From contig ML210159.1 in assembly GCA_004369085.1 (NCBI GenBank), forward strand, positions 124,001-188,000: a stretch of DNA of 64,000 nucleotides, read 5' to 3'. Source of the stretch: Coprinopsis marcescibilis (lineage: Eukaryota > Basidiomycota > Agaricomycetes > Agaricales > Psathyrellaceae). A model generated the notes under the pieces. The model saw only the letters and a list, made by a program, of their open reading frames with translations, searched no databases and was not told the DNA's origin. Shown here one piece after another: positions 36,906 to 49,541 of this stretch (its first letter is position 1; the number at the start of each line of letters is the position of its first letter). Position numbers and translations under genes: made by a program.

Positions 36906-37107
36906 TCCTCCAACGCAAAGTCTAGGGGAACGGCGTTGACGATGTTGAGCTCGACAACTCGGTGAATGGCGGGATTTACTTTGCCGTCACGTGACTTGAC
37001 ATAAACTCAGGGTGGATTCAACCCAGTCTGGCTTGGCACCCTTTGGATTCTCCCATTACCCAACGTTATCGCAACTTCCCTGGTTTCTGGTTCATTAATC
37101 CCTAAAA

Positions 37108-37540
37108 ATGGTGCAAGGGAAGACAAAAGGACTCCAGAACAAGGGGACATCGACCAGGAAAGACCGACAAACGGCAAATCTCACAAAAGGCAGGAAAGTC
37201 ATTGCGCCAAAGAAGGCGGGTCTCATCAAGCATGACCAGATGAAAAAGGTTAGATATCACAGTGTTCTGGTGTCTGGCGTTTTTAATCACTTAATTTGCC
37301 ACTGTGCTGTCTCCGTCCTCCATAGACACTATCAGCAAAAATTAATCGGTCTGTGGAAGGCCAGATGGTCGCAGCAGCTTCCTCCGGGAAACTTACTATC
37401 ATGAGGAACTTGATCAGGTAGCTCCAAATCCATACTGCATTCATCACACTCTGACTAGCTCGTCTGGAAATAGTGGTTCCTCTTCCTCCGCCTCAGGATC
37501 TAAGCCCAAGCCCAAGCCCAAAAAAATAGATTCTCTGTAA
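37108..37540 (+). CDS. UPF0390 (DUF2462) small basic protein
   Basis: A Lys-rich protein of about 100 residues. Exon 1 MVQGKTKGLQNKGTSTRKDR ... KGRKVIAPKKAGLIKHDQMK matches the UPF0390 family (human LTV-like LYDG10 group). Exon 2 reads LSAKINRSVEGQMVAAASSG and KLTIMRNL. Exon 3 is a Ser/Lys/Pro tail with a CCCAAG triplet repeat (SGSKPKPKPKKIDSL), ending at TAA 37538-37540. The family is conserved in fungi and animals but its function is not established. Splice phases are consistent. It shares a 202-base divergent promoter with NDUFA9. Confidence 0.85.
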
Positions 37541-38643
37541 ACGGTGGAGCCTGATTTGGGCGGCAGAAACACCCAATGAGTAGTTGTTGTCGTGCTTTTC
37601 ATAACCGTATCATTGCGATATGTCAGGACATCGAGTTTACCCGATATACTTGACAAATGGTGAGTCAATGAAATGACTCCATATGGTTGGTTGAGGAAAT
37701 GCTGATAGTCATCTGATAGCTCGCATACTCTCGGCGTCTACGGGCTATAGATTCGAAATTCACCTCTGAAGCAGCCTTTTCAACGCGAATACCCTCGCTA
37801 TCTAATCCATCATCGACACAAATCCAGCCCAGCTATGGTGACATGTAGCTTCTATTTCATCCTGGTTTCTTATCAGAATCCACAAAACGTGTAAGGGAAT
37901 CTAACTCCCTCCGATTAATCGTTTCGAGGGACAGCGGGTATGAAAGAATCCGGTTCCTTTTTCAACAACAATCGCGATACAGATGTACCTTGCTTTTCGG
38001 AAATGAAGCTCAACCTCCTTGCAGAAACCAGGATTATGGTTGATTAAGCATGTTTTCTTTATCAATATCCGTTGGATCTCGGTCCCTCTTGCTTGTCACA
38101 TCGCAGCCAAGGTCACGCTGCGCAGGTGGTTTCCCTCTCTGGAAGGTTGAAACAGGGATCCGTCCAACTGCGGAAACTTGTTCCAGGAGTTCATCACGGC
38201 TTTGTGGGCGAGATACAGCAACACTTGGAGTTTGCAAACAGCTGACAGGCTTTCATTTGGCACTGTTTTATTTTGGGGAGGGAGAGCAGGGAGATTATCT
38301 CCCATGAGCATTTGACGGGTGGCATCCATTTTATCTGTTTGGGATAGTGAACGGCCGTACAGAAATACACAGACCACATGTGCCAGGGGCGTGGCCAACC
38401 ACCATCATAGCCATGGCTGGTATACCCTTATACAACGTACTGCCGTTATCGAGTAGCTGAAACCAAACCTACATGAGAGCCGCGCTGGCGAGTGTTTGCT
38501 CCTGGTCGTACCCGACTACCGAAAAGTCCGGATCAGGCCGGCACGTGAAGCCAGGTTGCCAAGCACAACTAGAGATTTTGCAGTCGGAGGTATTTTTAGA
38601 TCGACGACAAACGGTTCATACTTACCGTTAAGCTTTCGACAAT
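37541..38643. other. Gap between UPF0390 and UTP3 genes, with one possible orphan exon
   Basis: About 1.1 kb without a confident gene. On the minus strand, 38034-38237 has an open frame whose composition looks protein-like (see separate entry), but no complete gene could be built. The right end is the UTP3 promoter. Confidence 0.45.
38034..38237 (-). CDS. Possible orphan terminal exon or pseudogene fragment
   Basis: The frame LQTPSVAVSRPQSRDELLEQ ... RDLGCDVTSKRDRDP ... DIDKENMLNQP ends in TAA at 38034-38036 and has the hydrophilic make-up of a real C-terminus. Upstream, another frame starts with ATG at about 38329 (MDATRQMLMGDNLPALPPQN), but I found no good donor-acceptor pair linking them. 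It is not recognised. It may be a small lineage-specific gene, a decayed gene or chance. Confidence 0.2.
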   Translation of the reverse strand: MQTPSVAVSRPQSRDELLEQVSAVGRIPVSTFQRGKPPAQRDLGCDVTSKRDRDPTDIDKENMLNQP

Positions 38644-40847
38644 ATGCCTCGACGGAAGGGAGGAAAGGGAAAAGCCGCTGGAGCGTCCAAGCCAAAACGC
38701 AACTTGAAGTCCAACGCCTCGGTCAAGCGATGGAATACCAGGGACGAAATCCCCTTGGACGAGGTCGACCAATGTAAGGATTGTGCTGGAATTTCTTCAG
38801 TAAACAAGCTAAATAAGTTCAAGTCCACTCCAACAAGGACAAAATCCTTGTTGATGGTTCTGTGGATGATGATATGGACGACGGCGATGACGACGAGGTC
38901 TTTGGTTTACAGGGTGTAGACGAGGACGAGGACGATGCCGATGATACCGTGTATGACGACGAAGATGAGGACGAGGACATCGGTATTCCAGAAGAGCCAA
39001 AGAAAAAGGGTAGGGCAAAGAAGAAAGCGAAGAAGGAGGTATCTTCGGACGAGGAAGAGGAGGAGGAGGAGGAGGAGACCTGGGGACGCGGCAAGGCCGT
39101 GTATTATAACTCCAATGCAGACCAACTGGAGTCCGACGACGAGGAAGGCCATGAACTCGAAGAACAAGAAGCAAAGAGACTGCAGACCAAGTCCCGGGAA
39201 CATATGCATGACGAAGACTTTGGTTTGAAGGATGCTATTGAGGCCCAGAAGGACGACGAGTACGCCTCCCATTTATCGGCTCTGTACGCGTCCTGACTTT
39301 AATTCACCCTGCTCACAGTCTCATTGAGGAGCCGACTGTTGCACCAGCTCAAATCCTTCCAACCGAGCCCAAAGAAATCGTCCGTTACTTGGAGAAAACG
39401 AATGCCGAAGTGCTTGCGCTTGCACGCGACTGGGAGGATACCGCTGAGCAGCTCATACATGTGCAGAAGAAACTTAAAGAGTACGTTTCATTCACGCTGT
39501 TGCTTGATCGCATACTCACATGCACATTCAGCTATGAAGCTGAAAACCCTGAATCCATGGGCTTGGGAATGATTCACCTTCACTATCGTGAGCCCAAACT
39601 GTCCAGCCTTCGCATACTTACAGTTAATTTTTTTCTCGGATACAGAAACGCTTTTGTCCTACTCCGCCGTACTTGCCTATTATCTCCACTTGAGAGCAAC
39701 CCCAAAATATGCCCAAAAGCCTCTGCTTTTGCAAGCGCACCCAATCATGAACCGACTCTTAACCCTCAAGCAAGCACTTATGACCATGGAAGATCTCAAC
39801 TTCACCATGTCCGAAGACGAATTAGACGATTTCTCAGACGACGAGGAAGACGACGAGGAAGATACAGGCGAACTTCTGTGGGATCATGTGAAGAAACTTG
39901 GGTTGGACGAAGACGAACTCGCTGACCTTCTGAAGGACGCCGACGAGGACATGTTGGATGAAAGGTCTGAGCTGCCCCGGACGAAACGGAAGAAAGAGAA
40001 GAAAGAGCCGCCGAAGAAGAAACGCAAGGTGCAAGACGAGCACTCTGAATTCGACCTTGTGGAACCAGAATACGTTTCGTCCAAGAAGACTTCCTCCCGA
40101 AGGAACGGTGACACTGACGATTCCTTTGGAGAGGCTCAGTTTATGCAGCAGGGTGATATTGCTGACAAGGCTGCTCGCAAGAAGTCACTGCAGTTCCATA
40201 CTTCCAGGATTGAAAGTGCCAGTGCGCGTCGCCAATCAGCAAGGAGCCAAGCAGTGGGTGGTGACGACGATATCCCGTACAGGGAACGGCAGAGGGAGAA
40301 GCAGGCTAGGTTGGAGAAGGCGGCTGCTGATCGTGTGGCTAAACAAGGAGGTGCAGATTTGGACGACGTCGACCCAGAACCTCCCAGTCGTAAGAGGGCT
40401 CTGGATGACGATGGTTCAGATGACTCTGGGGGAGAGAGTCCAGGAGGCTACTACGAATTGGTCAAGAAGAAGTCAAAACAACGTAAAGAGAAGAAGAAGG
40501 AGGACTATGATGCAGCAAGAGCCGCAGAGCGGTGCGTGTTCTCTGTATTCGTTGACGATATACGGAATTGTTCAAGCCTGTGTTACTTTAGGATTGTCCC
40601 CGATGCGGAGGACGCATCAGGCCCACGTTCACTGACGAGAGCCATCCTCAAAAACAAGGGTTTGACGCCTCATCGTTCGAAGGACGTTCGCAACCCCCGT
40701 GTCAAGAAGCGAAAGAAGTACGAGCAGGCCAAGAAGAAACTCTCCTCGCAAAAGGCCATGTTCAAGGGCGGTCTATCCGAAACGGGCGGTCATTATGGTG
40801 GAGAAAAGTCAGGTATCACCAAGGTTATCAAGAGCGTCCGTCTCTGA
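38644..40847 (+). CDS. UTP3: U3 snoRNP/SSU processome protein Utp3/Sas10
   Basis: Nucleolar factor for 18S rRNA maturation. The N-terminus is very basic (MPRRKGGKGKAAGASKPKRN) and is followed by long acidic runs. The Sas10/Utp3/C1D domain spans IVRYLEKTNAEVLALARDWE, ETLLSYSAVLAYYLHLRATP and HPIMNRLLTLKQALMTMEDL. After a further acidic and Lys-rich linker comes the signature Sas10 C-terminal domain: SLTRAILKNKGLTPHRSKDV, RNPRVKKRKKYEQAKKKLSS, then GEKSGITKVIKSVRL. The stop is TGA at 40845-40847. The ATG at 38644 is the first in frame. About five introns interrupt it. It converges with FCF2, another pre-rRNA processing gene. Confidence 0.93.
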
Positions 40848-40945
40848 GAAACAATCGTGTACGGTGTACAAAATCTGCGTCGGTTTCTATTACATATTAC
40901 TCCTTCCAGCACCTTCTCATACACACATACGATCCAGCAATGCTG

Positions 40946-42028
40946 CTACCATTTCCCTCTCCGCAGAGCTTGTTTTGCACGAAGTGTATCCCTTCCTCGG
41001 GCTCCCCGCACGGATTGAAGATCCTCGAACTTGCGTTTGGCATACCGCTTTGCCTCGGCATCGTCCACCAATTCGTCGACGAGTGTCCGCTTGCGTTCCC
41101 CTCTCGTAAGATTTTCTGAAGTTGGGCCGCCGAATGGTGTGTCGGTGGTGACGATTTTTCCGATCTTGAAACATGTAAGAATTGGAAATTGACACTGAGG
41201 AGGTACTTACAGCGAAATATTTTGGCAGGCCCTTGACGCCTTTCCCTTCACCCTCTTCTTTCTTGTAAAATCTTTTGGGGTCGAGTTGATTTCGTAGTCG
41301 CAGAGCCTCCACTTCGCGAGCGAGTCGAGGAAGATCAGATTCTGGAGGCGCTGGAAGATCAAACCAGTCAGGCCCTGCAGTTAGGTGCTTCAACTAAACG
41401 ACGAATAAATGAGTTCCATCACAAGGCAATGAACTATAAGCCACCTACGGCTTTCCTTTCCTTCTTGGTTAAAGGTTTACCGGACTTGGTGAGCTCTGGT
41501 GGTGCTGGTGGTGCGTGTGGTAGTGCAAGTGATCCAGCATCCTTTTCTGCAAGCGCGGCGTCCGGGTCGAGCTTTTTTGTTGGGTCTTGCCTTGTGTTAC
41601 CAAATTCAAGGTAAGGACCAGGCTTAAGACCTGGGTCCAGCAATGGTAGTTGTCTATTTTGCTAGTTGACGATGTGTTTGTGGCAAATGGTAGTTCGTAC
41701 ATACCGTTCTGATTCCAAAGTTAGAATGTCCTCCTCCCCAACTTCAGCCTCCTTTGCGAGAGCAGCTTGTTTAGCATTCTCTATCAGAGAGTCGAGATAG
41801 GATTTTGTGGTCTCAATTTCGTTGTCCGAATCCGAGTCGTCCGATTCTGAGTCTGACGAAGAGGAAGAGGAAGAAGCAGATTCGGAGTCTGAGGATGATA
41901 GTAACTGCAGTTGGTTGACATCTTGTGGCTCTGGAACACAAAATGAGTTATCCTGACATTTACTAGCAAGCCTAGAACGTACCAACAGCCTTTTGCTTGC
42001 CCTTTCCCTTGTCAGCGACGGCGACCAT
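40946..42028 (-). CDS. FCF2: Pre-rRNA processing protein Fcf2 (TdIF2-like)
   Basis: Nucleolar protein needed for early pre-rRNA cleavage leading to 18S rRNA. The N-terminus (MVAVADKGKGKQKAV) is followed by a Ser/Asp-rich acidic region and a linker (LKPGPYLEFGNTRQDPTKKL). The Fcf2 domain reads GPDWFDLPAPPESDLPRLAR, EALRLRNQLDPKRFYKKEEG and KGLPKYFAIGKIV, then SENLTRGERKRTLVDELVDD ending with KRKFEDLQ. The spliced last exon ends at TAG 40946-40948. The ATG at 42026-42028 is only 134 bases from the divergent COQ5 start. The domain order matches the family. Confidence 0.9.
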
Positions 42029-42162
42029 GGTGGTTTCTGGCGAAAGAAAAGGATATAGTACCCATCAAAATTGGCCTGATTTGGACGAACAGTGTCGACC
42101 AAATTTTGTGTGTTCACGCAAAGACACGGTGACGCGCTCCGACATCATCCACCGGCCAAACC
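42029..42162. promoter_or_regulatory. Compact divergent promoter FCF2/COQ5
   Basis: Only 134 bases separate the two ATGs, so the genes must share core promoter space. No obvious TATA box is present. Confidence 0.5.
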
Positions 42163-43183
42163 ATGTCCATCCTCCGACAACATCCCTGGCGCCTTTGCGC
42201 CAATTTATCCCGGTCTTCGCGCTGTCTGGCACGCTTCAACAGCACTCAGTCAACGTCGTCGTCGGTCAGCTCAGGCCAGTCTTCGTCACAGGAACCAAGA
42301 ACGGTCTCATTCGGCTTCAGGTCCGTTCCAGCAGATGCTAAGGAGTCCATGGTCAAGGAGGTTTTCGACTCCGTAGCTTCGAAATACGACCTCATGAACG
42401 ACGCTACATCTTTTGGCGTTCACCGCTTGTGGAAAGATACATTCGTCTCTTCCCTTCGCCCTGGCCGCAAGGGTCCACTGAAGTGCATTGACGTCGCCGG
42501 CGGAACAGGTGACATTGCGCTTCGTATCTTGGACTATGCAAGAGAAAACTACGCCGACAGGGAGACCACCGTTGATATTGTGGATATTAACGCCGAGATG
42601 CTGAAGGAGGGTTACCGGCGTTTCAAAAAGACGATGTATCATAATAGTAAGAACTCTCTTTTCAAGTCTCGTCGGCTCTAACGTGCTTGTTAGCCCCTCA
42701 AATCGCCTTCCATGAAGCCAACGCTCAAATTATGTCGCAATTTCCTGACAACACATATGACATCTACACGATTGCATTTGGGATACGAAACTGTACCTCG
42801 ATACCAGATGTTCTCAAGGAAGCGCACAGAATTCTCAAGCCTGGAGGAACCTTTGCATGTCTCGAGTTTAGCCGGGTTAACAACCCCCTGCTTAACGCGT
42901 TTGTATCATTCCAATCGTTAAATGACTTGGTTACTTACCGTAAATTTGTAGGCTCTACGACCAATACTCGTTCTCTGTGATTCCATTAATGGGAACCGTC
43001 CTGGCTGGTGACCGCGACTCATACCAGTACCTCGTTGAATCGATCCGCAAATTCCCACCTCAGCCAGAATTCGCACAAATGATTCGAGATGCAGGATTCT
43101 CGACCGGCAAGGACGAAGATGGTGGTGCCTGGACTGAATTGTGGGGTGGAATCGCTTCCATGCACAAGGGTGTAAAAGTGTAG
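42163..43183 (+). CDS. COQ5: 2-methoxy-6-polyprenyl-1,4-benzoquinol methyltransferase Coq5
   Basis: C-methyltransferase of ubiquinone biosynthesis, located on the matrix side of the inner mitochondrial membrane. The presequence is [20 protein letters not shown]. The UbiE/Coq5 core includes [20 protein letters not shown] and HRLWKDTFV, the SAM loop [36 protein letters not shown] and [20 protein letters not shown]. It ends [20 protein letters not shown]. The TAG lies at 43181-43183. Two introns occur. It provides ubiquinone for AOX and complex I, whose genes lie in the same window, but linkage is probably incidental. Confidence 0.95.
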
Positions 43184-43397
43184 AATGTGTATCCCTTAGC
43201 AATAATTGTCGTTGTCAGCACAGTACACATAGATTAATACATGGCGACGCCATTGTCCTCTGAATAAAAGCGCGTTATAGTTACCCAGTGAGACGCGACT
43301 GTTATATTAGTTCCATCCTTGTCCCGCGGCGGCGATCATCATTCCATTCGTGGCCCCGCCTCCAACTTGACATTAAACCACCACCACGACCACCACA

Positions 43398-46180
<2,783 letters not shown>

Positions 46181-47350
46181 CTACTCCTCCTTCGAATAAT
46201 CGGTGTCGGTTCTCATCCTGTTCTCCGCATTGCATTGTATCATAGTTCCTTTTAACTTTCGGCATGTCAATCTGTAATTCAACACGCATCCAATTTCATT
46301 ACAAACCCATTACGACAAACGGAATAAGCACATATAATTGGCGTGGCTTACTTCTCCAGATAGAAATCGCCTAATGTACTGCCGACCCAGAAGTTCTTTA
46401 TTAGAGGCTGCGGAAATGATAAACATCCCTTTCGCTTCCTCAACCCGGTGCAGGTGTTATCGAAGACCCCTTGACGATCAGAGCCGTTGATTGAACGGGA
46501 CTTTGCCATACTGCGAGTCAAGTGCGGCTATCCTGCGGGAATCTATTGGCGGTTGAGCTGAGGTCCAGTGAAGGCAAGCCTTCCAGAATCCACTTCGCCG
46601 AACGTGGGGTTACCGGAACAGTCAGTCTAATCATGGACTATCAACTGTCCATGGACAGACACTAACCCCAAGGGCAAATGCTTCCAATCAGACTGTAGAC
46701 ATTAGTGATTCCCCAGCAAGTTCTGATGAGACGCACTGGTTCCGCACTCTGCGAGGGACCTCGTCCCACTGTATTTGATCCCAGAATTGGCTGTGAACGA
46801 AGATTCCTGTTGTGGCCTGGCGTGCAGAAGGGAAGCCAGCGTATTGACGTTAACTTGGAGAATGAGATCCTTTCTAGGAAGACGAGCTATTGTTTGAACA
46901 GAGTTTAGCCATAGCCTTTTGCATCCAGATCAGTTTTTTGACGCTTCGTTGTTGCGATATATCGGAAGTCGCAGGATGATGAGAAATATTGCACTGGACC
47001 CCGCAGCCGGCGCTTCAGAAAAGACAGCAGGGATTGTTCGGCCCAGAGTTCAGCACGTTGTTCCTGAGAGCGATAAATTGGTTGAATGTCTAGGCTTGTC
47101 TAGGTCTTGCCTACTGCCTGCAATATAAAGCGAAAAGCCAAGGTCAAAGCAGGGCCACCGTTGTGCGTTGCACGATGACTATTGTACTAATCGGATTCCG
47201 GCGGTTTCAGCGTGAGATAAGATTATGCTCGGTGATATCCAGGTTAAGCTTTAGGTTGAGGGACGGCGGCGAGCATCAACAACTGTGCGTCCACATCGAT
47301 CTCGACGACGAGCAGAACGATTTCTACATTGTTTCCCACGAACAAACGCG
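46181..47350. other. Gap between cullin-1 and RTT109
   Basis: 1.17 kb without a supported gene. It holds the cullin 3' end and RTT109 upstream region. A perfect 14-base palindrome (CTGTCCATGGACAG) lies at 46643-46656. Open frames here are short and lack recognisable motifs. Confidence 0.5.
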
Positions 47351-48919
47351 ATGACCAACCTTCGCGACAGCCTGCTCGCTGCACTCTCCAAGCTACCTGG
47401 AACACGAGAATTCCACCTTCATGTCCTCAATTCTGTGCCCAAGAAGACCAATGCACTCTTCCCGTTCTCCCGACCACGACCTCGAACATACGTTCAGGAA
47501 ATTCTCGTTCTTTTGTCCGAGCAGGAAAACCCAGACGCGCCTCGCATCATCGTGACAGCCGTCGAGGTTTCCTTGTTCCACATACCGTCAACTTCAAGCG
47601 CAGTCCTTTATGTATCCAAGGTGGACTCGACTGGCCAGGCCAAGGGGAAATCGCCAACTGCCACCATCGTTCGCGCTCTGTTGAACCACTACGCGGATCC
47701 CGCAACAAGGCCCGTTGCAGCTGACCACCTGTGGATACACCTTTTTGCACGGGCTCAAGCTCAATATCTCTTCCCCAACTCCGCGGATTATCCTGGCAAG
47801 CAGCCTCTTAACGACGTCAAGCTATGCGCCTGGTGGAAGAGGCTTTTGTCCCAGGTTGCAAGCGAACTCGAACCCAGGTTGGCTGACTTGCCGGATGGCA
47901 AGGTCAAGGCATTCTATGTCCTTCCTGGGTATAGCGAACTCGAAGCAGAAAACACAATCAGAGCAGCGACGGCATCTATACCACCCCTACTCAAGTCCAT
48001 TACCTGGCAGTATGGCCATCCGTACTCACAGACTGACATTCCGACACCGTGCCCGCGGGACAGTGCAGACAAGGGAGCCAATCTTGGAAACTCTATCCCA
48101 TACTTTGACGACGACCCCAAGTCCCGTTTCTTGGACGAAATCGCATATATTCCCAGCGCAGAAGGAGTCAAGTCACCTGTTCGCAAACGGTCTAAAACCA
48201 CTTCACAAGAAGGAGGCACGTCTCGTAATGGGGCTGTCACCGACAGTTCGACCAAAGACATCAAAGAGGGCAAATTGAAGGATGACAAGCTGCTTGGAGA
48301 GTTGGGTAAGGTAACTGCGGATGAATTTTGGGAGCGCATGTCCTTCAGGCAAGAATGCGTAGCCGGGGCAGTGACGGGCTTCTTCACGCTCATCGTATCT
48401 TCAAAATCAAAGGACGCGCCTCATTCATCCATTTCGCCCCTTGCTCCACAGCCTGGACAAGTCGCATCCCAAATAAATAAGCGAATCATGACTTCCCTTC
48501 TCACGGGAGTCGAGTTCTCAACCCTTGATCGTTCAATTCGAGCAACCGAGACTCTGGAGAGCGCGATCAAAGGTTTATGCGAAGGAATCTCTATCCTCCC
48601 CAGCCAGACCGGGCGACCTGTGGTCCGGAAAAACTCTGGACGACAGACACCGGAAGCGGAACCATCGAGAAAGCCACGACTACTTGCCCCTCCCAGTACG
48701 CCTCCACGGAACAAAGTCGAGCTTCCTGAAGTTTCGCCAAATCCGTTCCCCGAGCCAGTGGCATCGCTTGAAACCTATCGCTCCTTCATTTATGGCTCAG
48801 TTGCCGTCAACAATCCCGTGGTGGCATCTGTCCCAGACGTGTCGAACGCTGAAAACAGTCAAGGGGCTCCACACGTGACCGTGCTTACCGTTAGGAGGAA
48901 GAAGAAAAGGGCCAATTAA
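47351..48919 (+). CDS. RTT109: Histone acetyltransferase Rtt109 (KAT11)
   Basis: Fungal p300-like acetyltransferase that, with a histone chaperone, acetylates H3 K56 on new nucleosomes. It is a single uninterrupted exon of 522 residues, rare in this window. The fold motifs are LYVSKVDSTG (conserved Asp), SPTATIVRALLNHYADPATR, DHLWIHLFARAQAQYLFPNS, LNDVKLCAWWKRLLSQVA (conserved Trp), and DDPKSRFLDEI, whose lysine probably matches the autoacetylated lysine of yeast Rtt109. Later helices continue in ADEFWERMSFRQECVAGAVT. The tail is Pro/Lys-rich and basic (RRKKKRAN). The ATG at 47351 is the first with the MTNLRDSLLAAL start. Confidence 0.93.
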   Translation: MTNLRDSLLAALSKLPGTREFHLHVLNSVPKKTNALFPFSRPRPRTYVQEILVLLSEQENPDAPRIIVTAVEVSLFHIPSTSSAVLYVSKVDSTGQAKGKSPTATIVRALLNHYADPATRPVAADHLWIHLFARAQAQYLFPNSADYPGKQPLNDVKLCAWWKRLLSQVASELEPRLADLPDGKVKAFYVLPGYSELEAENTIRAATASIPPLLKSITWQYGHPYSQTDIPTPCPRDSADKGANLGNSIPYFDDDPKSRFLDEIAYIPSAEGVKSPVRKRSKTTSQEGGTSRNGAVTDSSTKDIKEGKLKDDKLLGELGKVTADEFWERMSFRQECVAGAVTGFFTLIVSSKSKDAPHSSISPLAPQPGQVASQINKRIMTSLLTGVEFSTLDRSIRATETLESAIKGLCEGISILPSQTGRPVVRKNSGRQTPEAEPSRKPRLLAPPSTPPRNKVELPEVSPNPFPEPVASLETYRSFIYGSVAVNNPVVASVPDVSNAENSQGAPHVTVLTVRRKKKRAN

Positions 48920-49541
48920 GGTCCAAGCTATTGTGAACGGCAAAAGGTCTTTTTGACAATGGGAAGGAAGGTCAAAGGGCGGTCAAAGGGGCGCAACAGC
49001 TTTGTGATCGGTTCATTAAAGAACGGGGGTAATGGGACTTCTTATTTTTCCCATTGAGCAGGTGGACCTGTCGGCGGCTATACTCTTGCCTGGTAACAAA
49101 ATGTGTTTGTAGTGATGAATAAACGATGGGAGTTGATATGGCTGCCTCACGCATCGAAGACTGACAGGAAAGATGGGATCTTTAGGAAGCAGAAAATCTG
49201 ATAATCTCTCTTTGTACTTTTTCACGGACGGAAATGGAGGATTGTTCGAAAATAATAGTGGCGATGTGTTTTGGCTTTGTATTTAAGGGGGTGATTGGCC
49301 GATTACGAGAAAGGGGCGAGAACTTCTATTGGGAATTCCGCGTAAGGTGCCTGCGACTTTTTAATTAACTTCCTTGTCAACATTCCTCTGCCACGGTTGG
49401 TTTCCTTTTGGCCTTGCTCATCGTCCACAACGACCATCAGCCCTCTTCCCGACCGTCGTCGTCGCTCTGCTCGCCGTCCAACCCCCGCTTCTGGCCTTTG
49501 GCAACCAGTTGCAACCCGACCATAACGACTGTCAGGTCTCC
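48920..49541. other. Upstream region of the unknown disordered-protein gene
   Basis: 622 bases between RTT109 and the next ATG. A pyrimidine-rich leader with many CTC/TCC steps occupies about 49370-49540 and could be a long 5' UTR. An in-frame upstream TTG extends the frame but is not a credible start. Confidence 0.5.
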
